Assembly (NCBI GenBank): GCA_934615645.1
Contig: CAKTTR010000016.1
Coordinates: 1-33,146 of the forward strand
Reading direction: 5' to 3'
Origin: an uncultured Oscillospiraceae bacterium
GTDB lineage: Bacteria; Bacillota; Clostridia; Oscillospirales; Oscillospiraceae
DNA: 33,146 nt
The position numbers and the translations under genes were made by a program. Positions 14,034 through 21,681 of this stretch are shown in pieces. The first letter of the stretch is position 1. Each line of letters begins with the position of its first letter. The notes beneath the pieces are model-generated. The model searched no databases, was not told where the DNA came from, and worked only from the letters and a program-made list of their open reading frames with translations.

Positions 14034-14682
14034 AGAGGAATTTTTCCAAATCCTCTACCGTTTGCATGTAATAATCGCAGTTTTCCTGCATGATCCGCCG
14101 GATCTCCGGGAAGCGATGGGACCAGCCCGCGGCGATAAAATCCACGCCGCAGCGCTTTGCCATCTCATAGCCCGGCTTCAGATCGTCGATCATGACAAGC
14201 TGCTGCGGCGCCAGCCGGTAATGCCGCATGATCTGCTGCAGCGCATAGGGGCTGGGCTTTCGTTTCTCCGGCCCGAGCTCCCAGCCGAAGATCTCATCCG
14301 GCGTCATGCCGAAATGCCGCTGCCAATCCCGGGTGATATTCGCCGGCGACGAATGCGACGAAACGCACAGCAGCCCGCCCAGCGCCCGCTGCCGCCGCAG
14401 GACCCGAGCAATGCCGTCATAGGCCGGCGGGATATGGGTCTGCACATACTGCTGCCACGCGTGGAACATCCAGTCCATCTCCGCCGGCGTAAAGCCGAAC
14501 CATTGGCGGCACATGGCGTGAAATCCCGGGTCGATGCTGCCCGTCAGATACGCCTCCAGCGTCAGCTGCCGCCCCGGGCGCAGGGCGGCCAGCACCTGTA
14601 AAAATTGCGGATAATTGACCGTCTCCGCACTGCGGACGACGGTATCGTCATGATCCAGCACCAGGCAGCGATAGCGCAGCAT
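14026..14682 (-). CDS. HAD-superfamily hydrolase (phosphatase-like)
   Basis: The protein has 218 residues. Motif I is VLDHDDTVV with Asp10 and Asp12, motif II is VSSHSS, motif III has Lys in GPEKRKPSP, and motif IV is MIDDLKPGYEMA. A helical cap lies between motifs I and II (about residues 20-95). It probably acts as a phosphatase or phosphoglycolate-type hydrolase on a small phosphorylated metabolite; the substrate cannot be read from the sequence. GGGAGGG precedes ATG 14680-14682. It is the first gene of the minus-strand run leading to smpB, 86 bp away. Confidence 0.88.
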   Translation of the reverse strand: MLRYRCLVLDHDDTVVRSAETVNYPQFLQVLAALRPGRQLTLEAYLTGSIDPGFHAMCRQWFGFTPAEMDWMFHAWQQYVQTHIPPAYDGIARVLRRQRALGGLLCVSSHSSPANITRDWQRHFGMTPDEIFGWELGPEKRKPSPYALQQIMRHYRLAPQQLVMIDDLKPGYEMAKRCGVDFIAAGWSHRFPEIRRIMQENCDYYMQTVEDLEKFLFS

Positions 14683-14756
14683 GGTTCATCCCTCCCGCTT
14701 GGATTTTGATATGGCCGATGCAAATGAAATCGTTTTTATTTTCCAAAAATTTGTTC

Positions 14757-14785
14757 TTGTATTCGTGCGTTTTTTCTGGTATGAT
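14757..14785 (+). promoter_or_regulatory. Promoter of the small gene/dinB operon (TTGTAT-17-TATGAT, extended -10)
   Basis: TTGTAT (14757-14762) and TATGAT (14780-14785) are 17 bp apart, and TGG before the -10 makes it an extended type. No clear LexA box (GAACATATGTTC-like) is visible around it. Confidence 0.6.
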
Positions 14786-14820
14786 AAAACAAAAGTTTGT
14801 TACAGAAAGGAAGCGCCGTC

Positions 14821-15090
14821 ATGCCGCAAGAGCAGCAGCAAATCGAAGTTCTCTGTGTCTGCACACCGCCGCGCCGGATCCGGCCGCTGCGATTCCGCTT
14901 TGAAGATGCCCAGCACCAGCTGCATGTGCTGCCGGTGACCGACATTCTCTACGAAAAAAGCACCCAGTACCTGGGGATCGACACCCTGGTCTACGGCTGC
15001 CAGGTGCAGCTGGAGGGCAAGGTGCATCTTGTCGAGCTGCGCTATACCGTCCGGGCGCTCCAGTGGATCGTCGCCCGGGTTCTGTACTGA
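14821..15090 (+). CDS. Conserved-looking small protein co-transcribed with DNA polymerase IV
   Basis: The 89-residue protein starts at MPQEQQQIEVLCVC (AGGAAG upstream). It is rich in beta strands (RIRPLRFRFED, LHVLPVTDILYEKS, VHLVELRYTV, QWIVARVLY), without signal or membrane segments. It ends 14 bp before dinB. Small beta-rich proteins of this type sit beside Y-family polymerases in many Clostridia, analogous to DUF6504 next to ImuB in actinobacteria. That link is from memory, not a search. It may be an accessory of translesion synthesis. Confidence 0.75.
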   Translation: MPQEQQQIEVLCVCTPPRRIRPLRFRFEDAQHQLHVLPVTDILYEKSTQYLGIDTLVYGCQVQLEGKVHLVELRYTVRALQWIVARVLY

Positions 15091-15104
15091 GGGGGGGCAG
15101 AGCG

Positions 15105-16364
15105 ATGCGCGTTATTTTCCATGTCGACGTCAACGCCGCATTCCTCTCCTGGACGGCGGCATACCGCTGTCAGGTGCTGGGCGAGCAGCAGGACCTGCGG
15201 GATATCCCCGCGGCCATCGCCGGGGAGAAGGAAAACCGGCACGGGATCATCCTGGCCAAGAGCCTGCCCGCCAAGCGGATGGGCGTCAAGACGGGCGAGC
15301 CGATCTTTCAGGCCGTCAAAAAATGCCCTCAACTGGTCACAGCGCCGCCGGATTATGCCCTCTATACCCAGGCATCCCGGCGGTTTATCGCCCTGCTCCG
15401 GTCCTTCACGCCGCTGGTGGAGCAGTATTCCATTGATGAAGCCTGGGCGGACATGACCGGGACAGAGCGGCTCTACGGCAGCCCGGTCCTGGCAGCCCGG
15501 ACGATAAAGCAGCAGATTCGGGAGCAGCTGGGCTTTACCGTCAACATCGGCATCTCCAGCAACAAGCTGCTGGCCAAGATCGCCGGGGATTTCGAAAAGC
15601 CGGACCGGGTCCACACGCTGTTTCCGGAGGAGATCCCGGAAAAGCTCTGGCCCTTGCCGGTACAGGAGCTGTTTCTCGTCGGCCGGGCGACCGAGGAAAA
15701 GCTGCACCATCTCGGCATCCGCACCATCGGCGCGCTGGCCCAGAGCGACCCGGCGCTGCTGCAGCGCTATCTGCACAAGCCCGGCCTGCGCCTTTGGCAC
15801 TACGCCAATGGCCGCTGCGACGACGCGCTGCTGCCAACGCCCCCGGAAAACAAGGGCTATGGCAATTCCACCACCCTGGCCGCCGATGTAACGGACTTCC
15901 CCCAGGCTGAGCGTGTCCTGCTCCGCCTGTGCGAGACCGTCGGCACCCGGCTGCGGCACGATGGCAAAGCCGCCGCCTGTGTCGCGGTACGGACCAGGAC
16001 CTGTCAATTTGAAAACGCCATCCACCAGCGGCAGCTGCCCAGCGCGACGAATCGGACTGCCGCCCTGTATGACGCCGCCTGCCAGCTCCTGCGCCAGATG
16101 TGGGACCGGCGCACCCCGCTGCGGCAGCTCGGCGTCCAGGTGAGCGCGATCGAAGACGCGGATTTTCTGCAATACGATCTCTTCTCCCCTGCCGCACCGA
16201 AGCAGTGCGCCATGGACCAGGTCATGGATACGCTGCGCCAGCGCTACGGAGAGCAGGTCATTCTGCGGGCCTCAGCCCTAGGCGGCGCAGCCTTGGGCGG
16301 CGGGCTGGACCCGTCCCGCCGCACCGGCGTCACGAAACCGCTGACGCCGGAGGCGCCGGTATAA
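15105..16364 (+). CDS. dinB: DNA polymerase IV (Y-family translesion polymerase)
   Basis: The protein has 419 residues. The palm begins with IFHVDVNAAFLSW (Asp8), and the second metal site is YSIDEAWADM (Asp111, Glu112). The thumb has GISSNKLLAKIA and the helix-hairpin PVQELFLVGRATEEKL; the little-finger domain follows at about 230-345. It copies past damaged template bases without proofreading. The start ATG 15105 was chosen for the conserved N-terminus. A G-rich stretch (GGGGGGG) precedes it at a suitable distance. The C-terminus lacks an obvious clamp-binding QLxLF-type end; LFSPAAP near residue 365 may serve. Confidence 0.93.
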   Translation: MRVIFHVDVNAAFLSWTAAYRCQVLGEQQDLRDIPAAIAGEKENRHGIILAKSLPAKRMGVKTGEPIFQAVKKCPQLVTAPPDYALYTQASRRFIALLRSFTPLVEQYSIDEAWADMTGTERLYGSPVLAARTIKQQIREQLGFTVNIGISSNKLLAKIAGDFEKPDRVHTLFPEEIPEKLWPLPVQELFLVGRATEEKLHHLGIRTIGALAQSDPALLQRYLHKPGLRLWHYANGRCDDALLPTPPENKGYGNSTTLAADVTDFPQAERVLLRLCETVGTRLRHDGKAAACVAVRTRTCQFENAIHQRQLPSATNRTAALYDAACQLLRQMWDRRTPLRQLGVQVSAIEDADFLQYDLFSPAAPKQCAMDQVMDTLRQRYGEQVILRASALGGAALGGGLDPSRRTGVTKPLTPEAPV

Positions 16365-16371
16365 CCGGCGC
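16353..16371. other. Hairpin GCGCCGG/CCGGCGC at a convergent gene junction
   Basis: A perfect 7-bp stem with loop TATAA spans the dinB stop and the 7-bp gap to the MATE stop. It has no T run on either strand. It may slow polymerases converging here. Confidence 0.4.
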
Positions 16372-17763
16372 TCACTCTCCCGCGCTGCTCCGCGCTGTTT
16401 CTTCTATTTGCACAGCATCCCGCAGCAGCTTTTGATAAAAATACAAGCCGACCGCCAGCGAGACCGCATCCACGATCGGCTGGACCAGCATACAGCCGTA
16501 AAGCGGCAGCAGCCGATCCAGCAAAAACAGCAGCGGGATATCCAGCACACCCTTGCGCAGCACGGAGCAGAGCAGCGACTGCCGGGCGCAGCCCATGGCT
16601 TGGAACTGCACGATAAGCGGATAGCAGACCGACATCAGCGGCATCGCCACGACCATCAGCCGCAGAAATTTTGCGCCGTAGGCGATCGTCTTGCTATCCT
16701 GGATAAACAGCCCCGCCAGCTGGGGGGCAAAGCATTCATAGGCCACCAGGCACAGCAGGGAAAAGCCGATAGTCAGCGCCGTCCCAAACCGGAAGGCCGC
16801 CCGGCGGCGCGCCGTATTCCCGGCGGCGTGATGATATGCCAGCAGCGGCAGCAGCCCATTGCTGGCCCCGATGGAAAAATACAGGGGCAATTGATCCAGC
16901 TTTTTGACGATCCCCAGGGCGGCGACCGCCGCCGTCCCATAGCCGGAGACAAATTTTGAAAGCGCCGCCACAGAGACGACCGTCAGCGCATACTGGACCG
17001 ACGCTGGAATGCCGATTCTCACAATATCGGCAAGGTACCGCCGCGTCTGGCGCAGATACCGCGGACTGAGCCGCAGGACCGTGCGCCGCTTACCAAAAAT
17101 CAGCCAGACGAGGAAGAACAACGCTGCCAGCGTGTTGGACACTGCCGTAGCAAGCCCAGCCCCTGCCGCGCCAAGCCCGGCAAAGCGGGGCAGGATCAGC
17201 AGCGGGTCCAACACCACATTAACACAGCCGCCCAGGCAGACGCCCAATGCCGCAACCAGGGACCGCCCCTCCGCCCGGACCAGGTTGGCAAGCAAAATAT
17301 TCAGGACCGTCCCCACGCCGCCCGCCGCGATGACCCACTTGGCATAAGCCAGCGCCGGGGCACGGGTCGCCGCTGTCGCGCCGCACCATTGCAAAATCGG
17401 CGACGCGGCGCACCAAAAGAAGCCGGAGAACAGCACGGCGCTGCCCAGACCAAACCAGAAGGCGATCGCCGAGACAGCGCTGGCCGCCTCCGGCGCCTGC
17501 TTGCCCAGCTGCCGGGCCACCTGGCTGGCGCCGCCGATGGCAAAGAGATTGGAAATTGCCGTCAGCATCAAAAACGCCGGCATGGAGACCGTCACCGCCG
17601 CCGTCTGGTCCGGCGCGTTGAGCAGGCCGACGAAATACGTATCGGCCAGATTATAGAGCAAGACGACCATCTGGCTGAAAATCGCCGGGACGATCTGCCT
17701 CAGCACCGCCTGCCGGATCGGCAGGCCGTCAAACCGGTCGCGCCGGGCCTGCGCCTCGTCCAT
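16372..17763 (-). CDS. MATE-family efflux transporter
   Basis: A 463-residue membrane protein with about 12 hydrophobic segments. It has the MATE N-terminal pattern IVPAIFSQMVVLLYNLADTYFVG in TM1, then AISNLFAIGGASQVARQLG, and the second half-repeat starts near ADIVRIGIPASVQYALTV. MATE proteins export cationic drugs, dyes or metabolites using sodium or proton gradients. GGGGGAGGG precedes the ATG at 17761-17763. It lies 39 bp after a LysR regulator in the same direction, which probably controls it. A hairpin ACGCCG/CGGCGT (17787-17803) lies in the gap. Confidence 0.92.
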   Translation of the reverse strand: MDEAQARRDRFDGLPIRQAVLRQIVPAIFSQMVVLLYNLADTYFVGLLNAPDQTAAVTVSMPAFLMLTAISNLFAIGGASQVARQLGKQAPEAASAVSAIAFWFGLGSAVLFSGFFWCAASPILQWCGATAATRAPALAYAKWVIAAGGVGTVLNILLANLVRAEGRSLVAALGVCLGGCVNVVLDPLLILPRFAGLGAAGAGLATAVSNTLAALFFLVWLIFGKRRTVLRLSPRYLRQTRRYLADIVRIGIPASVQYALTVVSVAALSKFVSGYGTAAVAALGIVKKLDQLPLYFSIGASNGLLPLLAYHHAAGNTARRRAAFRFGTALTIGFSLLCLVAYECFAPQLAGLFIQDSKTIAYGAKFLRLMVVAMPLMSVCYPLIVQFQAMGCARQSLLCSVLRKGVLDIPLLFLLDRLLPLYGCMLVQPIVDAVSLAVGLYFYQKLLRDAVQIEETARSSAGE

Positions 17764-17802
17764 GTGTGCTCCCTCCCCCGTTTTGTACGCCGCCTGGCGG
17801 CG

Positions 17803-18669
17803 TTACGCATTGCGATAATCCAGATACTCCAAAAACCGCTTGACCGCCATGGAGGCGGTTTTTTTATCCCGCAGCGCCAGGACGATCTGCCGGTACGCCG
17901 GGACATCCAGCTCCTTGGCGACGATCTGGTACGGCGTATGCTTGAGGATCAGCTCCGGCAGCATACTGATGCCAAGGCCGCCCTCCACCAGCGCCATGAC
18001 GGCGTAATCGTCCCACGTCGTGAAATGGACCCGGGGCGTCAGCCCGTTGCGCTCAAAAACCTCGGAGATCTCCGCCTTTGCGCCCTTTTCCAGCAGCATA
18101 AACGGCTCCTGGCACAAAGCGGCGATGGGGACCTTCTCCAGCTTGGCCAGCGGGTGATTTACCGGCAGCGTCGCCAGCAGCCGGTCCTGCTCCAGGGGGA
18201 TGATCTCAAAGGTCGGGCAGGTCGGCAGGCGCACAAAGCCACAATCGACCCGGCCCTCCTTGATCCACTCCTCGATCTCCGTATAATCGCCCAGCAGCAG
18301 CTCATAGTCGATGCCGGGATAGTCCTTCTGAAAGGCCCGGATGATATTCGGCAGCCAGTGGGTGGCGATGCTGGAGATCGTCCCGATGCGGATGATGCCG
18401 GATTGAACACCGTGAAGGCTGTCCACCTGGGTTTGCAGCTCCTCGTAGCTCTGGCACAGGTTCTTGACAAAGGGCAGCAGCTGGGAGCCGTCACTGGTCA
18501 GCTTGACGCCGGACCGGTTGCGCTCCAGCAGGGTCAGGTTCCACTCCCGTTCCAGGTCGCTGATCATCCGGCTGACGCCGGACTGGGAGTAATTCAGCCG
18601 CTCTGCCGCCCGCGTAAAGCTGCCGTACTCCACGGTTTTGAGAAATGCCAGATATTTTAACGGCTGCAT
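17803..18669 (-). CDS. LysR-family transcriptional regulator
   Basis: The protein has 288 residues. The winged helix-turn-helix lies at about 3-62 (TVEYGSFTRAAERLNYSQSGVSRMI, DLEREW). The periplasmic-binding-like effector domain spans 90-285, with GIIRIGTISSIATHWLP and GGLGISMLPE typical of LysR. It acts as a tetrameric activator that senses a small co-inducer. It is divergent from the proline symporter gene across 306 bp and upstream of the MATE gene; LysR proteins often regulate the divergent neighbour, so either or both could be targets. The ligand is unknown. Confidence 0.92.
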   Translation of the reverse strand: MQPLKYLAFLKTVEYGSFTRAAERLNYSQSGVSRMISDLEREWNLTLLERNRSGVKLTSDGSQLLPFVKNLCQSYEELQTQVDSLHGVQSGIIRIGTISSIATHWLPNIIRAFQKDYPGIDYELLLGDYTEIEEWIKEGRVDCGFVRLPTCPTFEIIPLEQDRLLATLPVNHPLAKLEKVPIAALCQEPFMLLEKGAKAEISEVFERNGLTPRVHFTTWDDYAVMALVEGGLGISMLPELILKHTPYQIVAKELDVPAYRQIVLALRDKKTASMAVKRFLEYLDYRNA

Positions 18670-18700
18670 CGTGCCACCCCCAGTTTCCTACTGTTTCATC

Positions 18701-18748
18701 CCAAAAAGCCTCGCAGTCGCGTTTGCGCGCATAGCAAACGCTTTTTGG
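18701..18748. repeat. Nested palindrome CCAAAAA...GCGTTTGC/GCAAACGC...TTTTTGG
   Basis: Inner arms GCGTTTGC (18719-18726) and GCAAACGC (18734-18741) are enclosed by CCAAAAA and TTTTTGG. The left part, AAAAAGCCTCGCAG (18703-18716), recurs exactly at 33082-33095, where it is again followed by a TTTGCGC hairpin, so this is probably one member of an intergenic repeat family. It lies 32 bp before the lysR start. Confidence 0.7.
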
Positions 18749-18797
18749 TTCACTCTTTTCATTCCGTTTTGTGCTGTTCATTATGATAAATATTCGT

Positions 18798-18826
18798 TTT
18801 TCAAATGCTTTACTCTATGATACAAT
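18798..18826 (+). promoter_or_regulatory. Possible promoter of the proline symporter gene (TTTTCA-17-TACAAT)
   Basis: The -10 TACAAT (18821-18826) is good. The -35 is weak, as expected for an activator-dependent promoter. The resulting leader is about 140 nt. Confidence 0.45.
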
Positions 18827-18884
18827 ACTTTCCAATAGAACGCAAGGGGCTGGGCCGCGCTTTTTCGCCAGGGCTCGCCGCCGA

Positions 18885-18958
18885 TGCGTCGGCCGCGCAA
18901 TTGGCTCCTGCGCGGCGAATTTGGAAGGGCGGAAGCCGCGCATCCGGCGCCGCCTTCA
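18885..18958 (+). other. GC-rich leader with two stem-loops before the symporter gene
   Basis: The stem GCCGCGC/GCGCGGC (about 18891-18915) and a second built on GAAGG-CGG/CCG-CTTC (about 18925-18958) stand just before the AGGAG of the symporter gene. They match no riboswitch class that I recognise. Confidence 0.4.
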
Positions 18959-18975
18959 GATAGGAGAAAGAAATT

Positions 18976-20514
18976 ATGTCAAGCGCAACCATCTGTATTT
19001 TGATCACGATCTTCGTCTACTTGGTCGGGATGCTGCTCATCGGCTTCCACTACGCTAAGAAGAACGAATCCTCTTCCGATTTCTATCTCGGCGGCCGGAA
19101 GCTGGGCCCGCTGGTGACGGCCATGAGCGCCGAAGCTTCGGATATGTCCAGCTATCTGCTGATGGGCCTGCCGGGCCTGGCGTATCTCTCCGGCTTAGCT
19201 GACGTCGGCTGGACGGCCATCGGCCTTGCCGTCGGTACGTATCTCAACTGGCTCTTCACGGCAAAGCGGCTGCGCCGCTATACCCACATCACCGGCTCGT
19301 TCACCCTGCCCCAGTTCTTCTCCCGCCGCTACCGGGATGAAAAGAGCATCCTCTCGGCCATCGCCGCGATCATCATTATCATCTTCTTCATTCCTTACAC
19401 GGCCTCCGGCTTTGCCGCCTGCGGCAAGCTGTTCCACTCCCTGTTCGGTGCGAATTACATGACGACGATGATCATCTCCGCGATCGTTATCGTCGCCTAC
19501 ACCGCAGCAGGCGGCTTCCTGGCCGCTTCGATGACGGACTTCATCCAGAGCATCATCATGACGGTCGCCCTGCTGTTCGTCCTGATCTTCGCGACGGTCT
19601 CCGCCGGCGGTGTGGATGCCGTCATGGAAAACGCCAAGGCCCTGCCCGGCTACCTCAGCCTGACCTCCACCTATGTGGCAGACTCCGGCAGCAGCCAGTC
19701 CTATAACCTGCTGCATATTATTACGACACTCTCCTGGGGCCTGGGCTACTTCGGCATGCCCCATATCCTGCTGCGCTTTATGGCCATCGACGACGAGAAG
19801 AACCTGAAGCTCTCCCGCCGCGTCGCCTCCATCTGGGTCACCATCGCCATGGGCATCGCTGTCTGCATCGGCATCGTCGGCAAGGAGCTCAGCAACACCG
19901 GCGCGATCGCACAGCTCTCCGGCAACAACACGGAGACCATCATCGTCAAAGTCGCCGATCTTCTCTCCAAGCACGGCGTCCTGCCCGCGCTGATGGCCGG
20001 TCTCGTTCTCTCCGGCATTCTGGCCAGCACCATGTCCACGGCGGACTCCCAGCTGCTTGCCGCGTCCTCCAGCGTATCGGAAAACCTGCTGCGGGAGACG
20101 CTGCATCTGAACATCTCGGAGAAAAAGAGCATGCTGGCCGCCCGGATCACCGTCGTCATCATCGCCATCCTGGGCGTCATCATCGCCCGGAATCCGGATA
20201 GCTCCGTGTTCGGCATCGTCTCCTTTGCTTGGGCCGGCTTCGGCGCTGGCTTTGGTCCGCTGGTCATCTGCTCCCTGTTCTGGAAGCGTACGACGCTCCC
20301 CGGCGCGATTGCTGGCATGGTCGCAGGCGGCGCAATGGTCTTTATCTGGAAATACCTGGTCAAGCCCCTGGGCGGTGTATTCGGTGTATACGAGCTTCTG
20401 CCCGCGTTCCTGGTCGGATTGCTGGTCATCGTCATCGTCAGCCTCTGCACCAAGGCCCCGGCGCAGGACGTGATGGACGAGTTCGAAAGAGCCCGTTCCA
20501 ACGAGGTCCTCTAA
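18976..20514 (+). CDS. putP: Sodium/proline symporter (SSS family)
   Basis: A 512-residue transporter with about 13 membrane segments. The substrate/sodium signature is clear: SDFYLGGRKLGPLVTAMSAEASDMSSYLLMGLPG lies at about 35-68 in pieces typical of PutP. TYLNWLFTAKRLRRY and TLPQFFSRRY follow, then SGILASTMSTADSQLLAASSS in TM8 (about 340-360), the second sodium site. It imports proline with sodium across the cytoplasmic membrane. AGGAG lies 9 nt before ATG 18976. It is transcribed divergently from a LysR regulator, with a hairpin terminator after the stop. Confidence 0.93.
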   Translation: MSSATICILITIFVYLVGMLLIGFHYAKKNESSSDFYLGGRKLGPLVTAMSAEASDMSSYLLMGLPGLAYLSGLADVGWTAIGLAVGTYLNWLFTAKRLRRYTHITGSFTLPQFFSRRYRDEKSILSAIAAIIIIIFFIPYTASGFAACGKLFHSLFGANYMTTMIISAIVIVAYTAAGGFLAASMTDFIQSIIMTVALLFVLIFATVSAGGVDAVMENAKALPGYLSLTSTYVADSGSSQSYNLLHIITTLSWGLGYFGMPHILLRFMAIDDEKNLKLSRRVASIWVTIAMGIAVCIGIVGKELSNTGAIAQLSGNNTETIIVKVADLLSKHGVLPALMAGLVLSGILASTMSTADSQLLAASSSVSENLLRETLHLNISEKKSMLAARITVVIIAILGVIIARNPDSSVFGIVSFAWAGFGAGFGPLVICSLFWKRTTLPGAIAGMVAGGAMVFIWKYLVKPLGGVFGVYELLPAFLVGLLVIVIVSLCTKAPAQDVMDEFERARSNEVL

Positions 20515-20556
20515 GCACCGCACCAGCCTATCCCACCCGTATCACACACCCCCCTT

Positions 20557-20588
20557 CCCCGCTGCGCCACCCGGCGCAGTGGGGATTT
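20557..20588 (+). terminator. Intrinsic terminator of putP
   Basis: CCCCGCTGCGCC (20557-20568) pairs with GGCGCAGTGGGG (20573-20584) with one G-T pair, followed by ATTTTC. Confidence 0.75.
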
Positions 20589-20602
20589 TCCTGCACTTTG
20601 GA

Positions 20603-20631
20603 TTGACGATCCGCCCCATTTTTCTTACACT
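20603..20631 (+). promoter_or_regulatory. Promoter upstream of the pnuC remnant (TTGACG-17-TACACT)
   Basis: TTGACG (20603-20608) and TACACT (20626-20631) are 17 bp apart, just after the putP terminator. The promoter still looks functional although the gene behind it is dead. Confidence 0.55.
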
Positions 20632-20665
20632 TCTGCCAAGCTGGTACACCGCCTTGGAGGGACCA

Positions 20666-20770
20666 ATGTCTTTTCAAAACCGCCGCATTCCGATCCTAGA
20701 TCCGGAGCAGCTTCTTTCTTACAACGAAGCTTTCGCATTTTCTGTATCAAAGAAGGGATACTACAACTGA
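20666..20770 (+). CDS. Short ORF with strong ribosome binding site (34 aa), possibly part of the pnuC remnant
   Basis: The ORF starts MSFQNRRIPILDPEQLL and ends SVSKKGYYN. A GGAGGG lies 5 nt before the ATG, behind a good promoter. No family is recognised. It may be the original translation start of the pnuC gene followed by a frameshift, an uncharacterised leader, or a chance ORF in decaying DNA. Confidence 0.35.
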   Translation: MSFQNRRIPILDPEQLLSYNEAFAFSVSKKGYYN

Positions 20771-20787
20771 ATCATCGGAATCGCCCT

Positions 20788-21482
20788 TTGCTCCTGCTGT
20801 GGGTTTTGCCCCGGCGGGAGCGCATCGCGTGGGGCGCGTCACTATTCCTGGTGACCGGCGCAAATCTTGCAGCAGGCCGCCCAGATCCACTCACGCTGGC
20901 AGCCGCCTGGGTCGGTATCACAGCCCTGCACTTTGCCGCGAAGGTGCAGCTTCTGGCGCAGCTGCTGACGATCGTGTTCAGCCCTCCTTATGGCGGAATC
21001 TCTCAACGGTTTCACGATTGGGGCGAGATGATCCTCTAGCTTGGTATATCGCTGCCCATGGCGGTGTGGTCCGCCGTGACCTGGTGCCGACGCGCTGAAG
21101 CAAACATAGTCGCCATCCGGCATCTGCGTAGCTTGCCGATGCTGGGGTATCTGGCGCCAGCCTGCCAGTAACAGGCGCATTCTATTTCGTCCTGCGAGCG
21201 CTGGATACACCAAATCTCAGCACCGTCTCCGTCACCACTAGCTTTCTGGCCGCGGCATTCACGATGCTGCGCTCTTCCTGCTATGCCCGGGGGTACGCCG
21301 CCAATGATCTTGTGCGCATCGTCCTATAGAGCCTGGGAGCCCTGCAGGACCCGCGCTATCTCCCCATGGTCCTGCATTTGGCGTTCTTCTCTCTGAACGA
21401 TCTCTACGGTCTTTTCTGCTGGAAAAAGCAAGCGCCTACCGCCAGCTGCATGATAGGAACAACACACCCGACCAACCGATAA
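20788..21482 (+). pseudogene. pnuC: PnuC-family nicotinamide riboside transporter, decayed
   Basis: Three stretches in order look like PnuC: RRERIAWGASLFLVTG to GGISQRFHDWGEMIL, then after a TAG (21037-21039, in place of an expected Tyr codon) LGISLPMAVWSAVTW, then after a frameshift around 21170 GAFYFVLRALDTPN, SVTTSFLAAAFTMLRSS, AANDLVRIVL, another TAG, and DPRYLPMVL to LNDLYGLFCWKK. Two nonsense codons and at least one frameshift show it is dead, but substitutions are few, so decay is fairly recent. PnuC imports nicotinamide riboside for NAD synthesis. The N-terminal part before 20788 is not clear. Family recognition is from memory of clostridial PnuC. Confidence 0.75.
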
Positions 21483-21487
21483 GCAAC

Positions 21488-21526
21488 AAAAAAATCGTGC
21501 TGGTTTATCCCCGGCACGATTTTTTG
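21488..21526. terminator. Bidirectional intrinsic terminator (AAAAAAATCGTGC / GCACGATTTTTT)
   Basis: The stem ATCGTGC/GCACGAT has A and T runs on both sides. It closes the pnuC remnant unit on the plus strand. Confidence 0.8.
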
Positions 21527-21570
21527 CGTTTCCTCCCTCCGGACGCTGGGAGCACACCCTCAATCATCAG

Positions 21571-21598
21571 AAAAAACCGGGCTGACACGTCAGCCCGG
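21571..21598 (-). terminator. Intrinsic terminator of the giant surface-protein gene
   Basis: On the minus strand, CCGGGCTGA and TCAGCCCGG (4-nt loop) are followed by TTTTTT. It lies about 85 bp after the stop codon. Two more GC hairpins (arms 21616-21620/21627-21631 and 21641-21648/21653-21660) lie between the stop and this one. Confidence 0.8.
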
Positions 21599-21681
21599 GG
21601 CGTTTCTGCCTCAGCGCCTGCGGAGGCAGGCTTTGAAGCGGCCCGGCGAGGACGCCGGGCGCTTTTCTGTTTTTGATTGGC

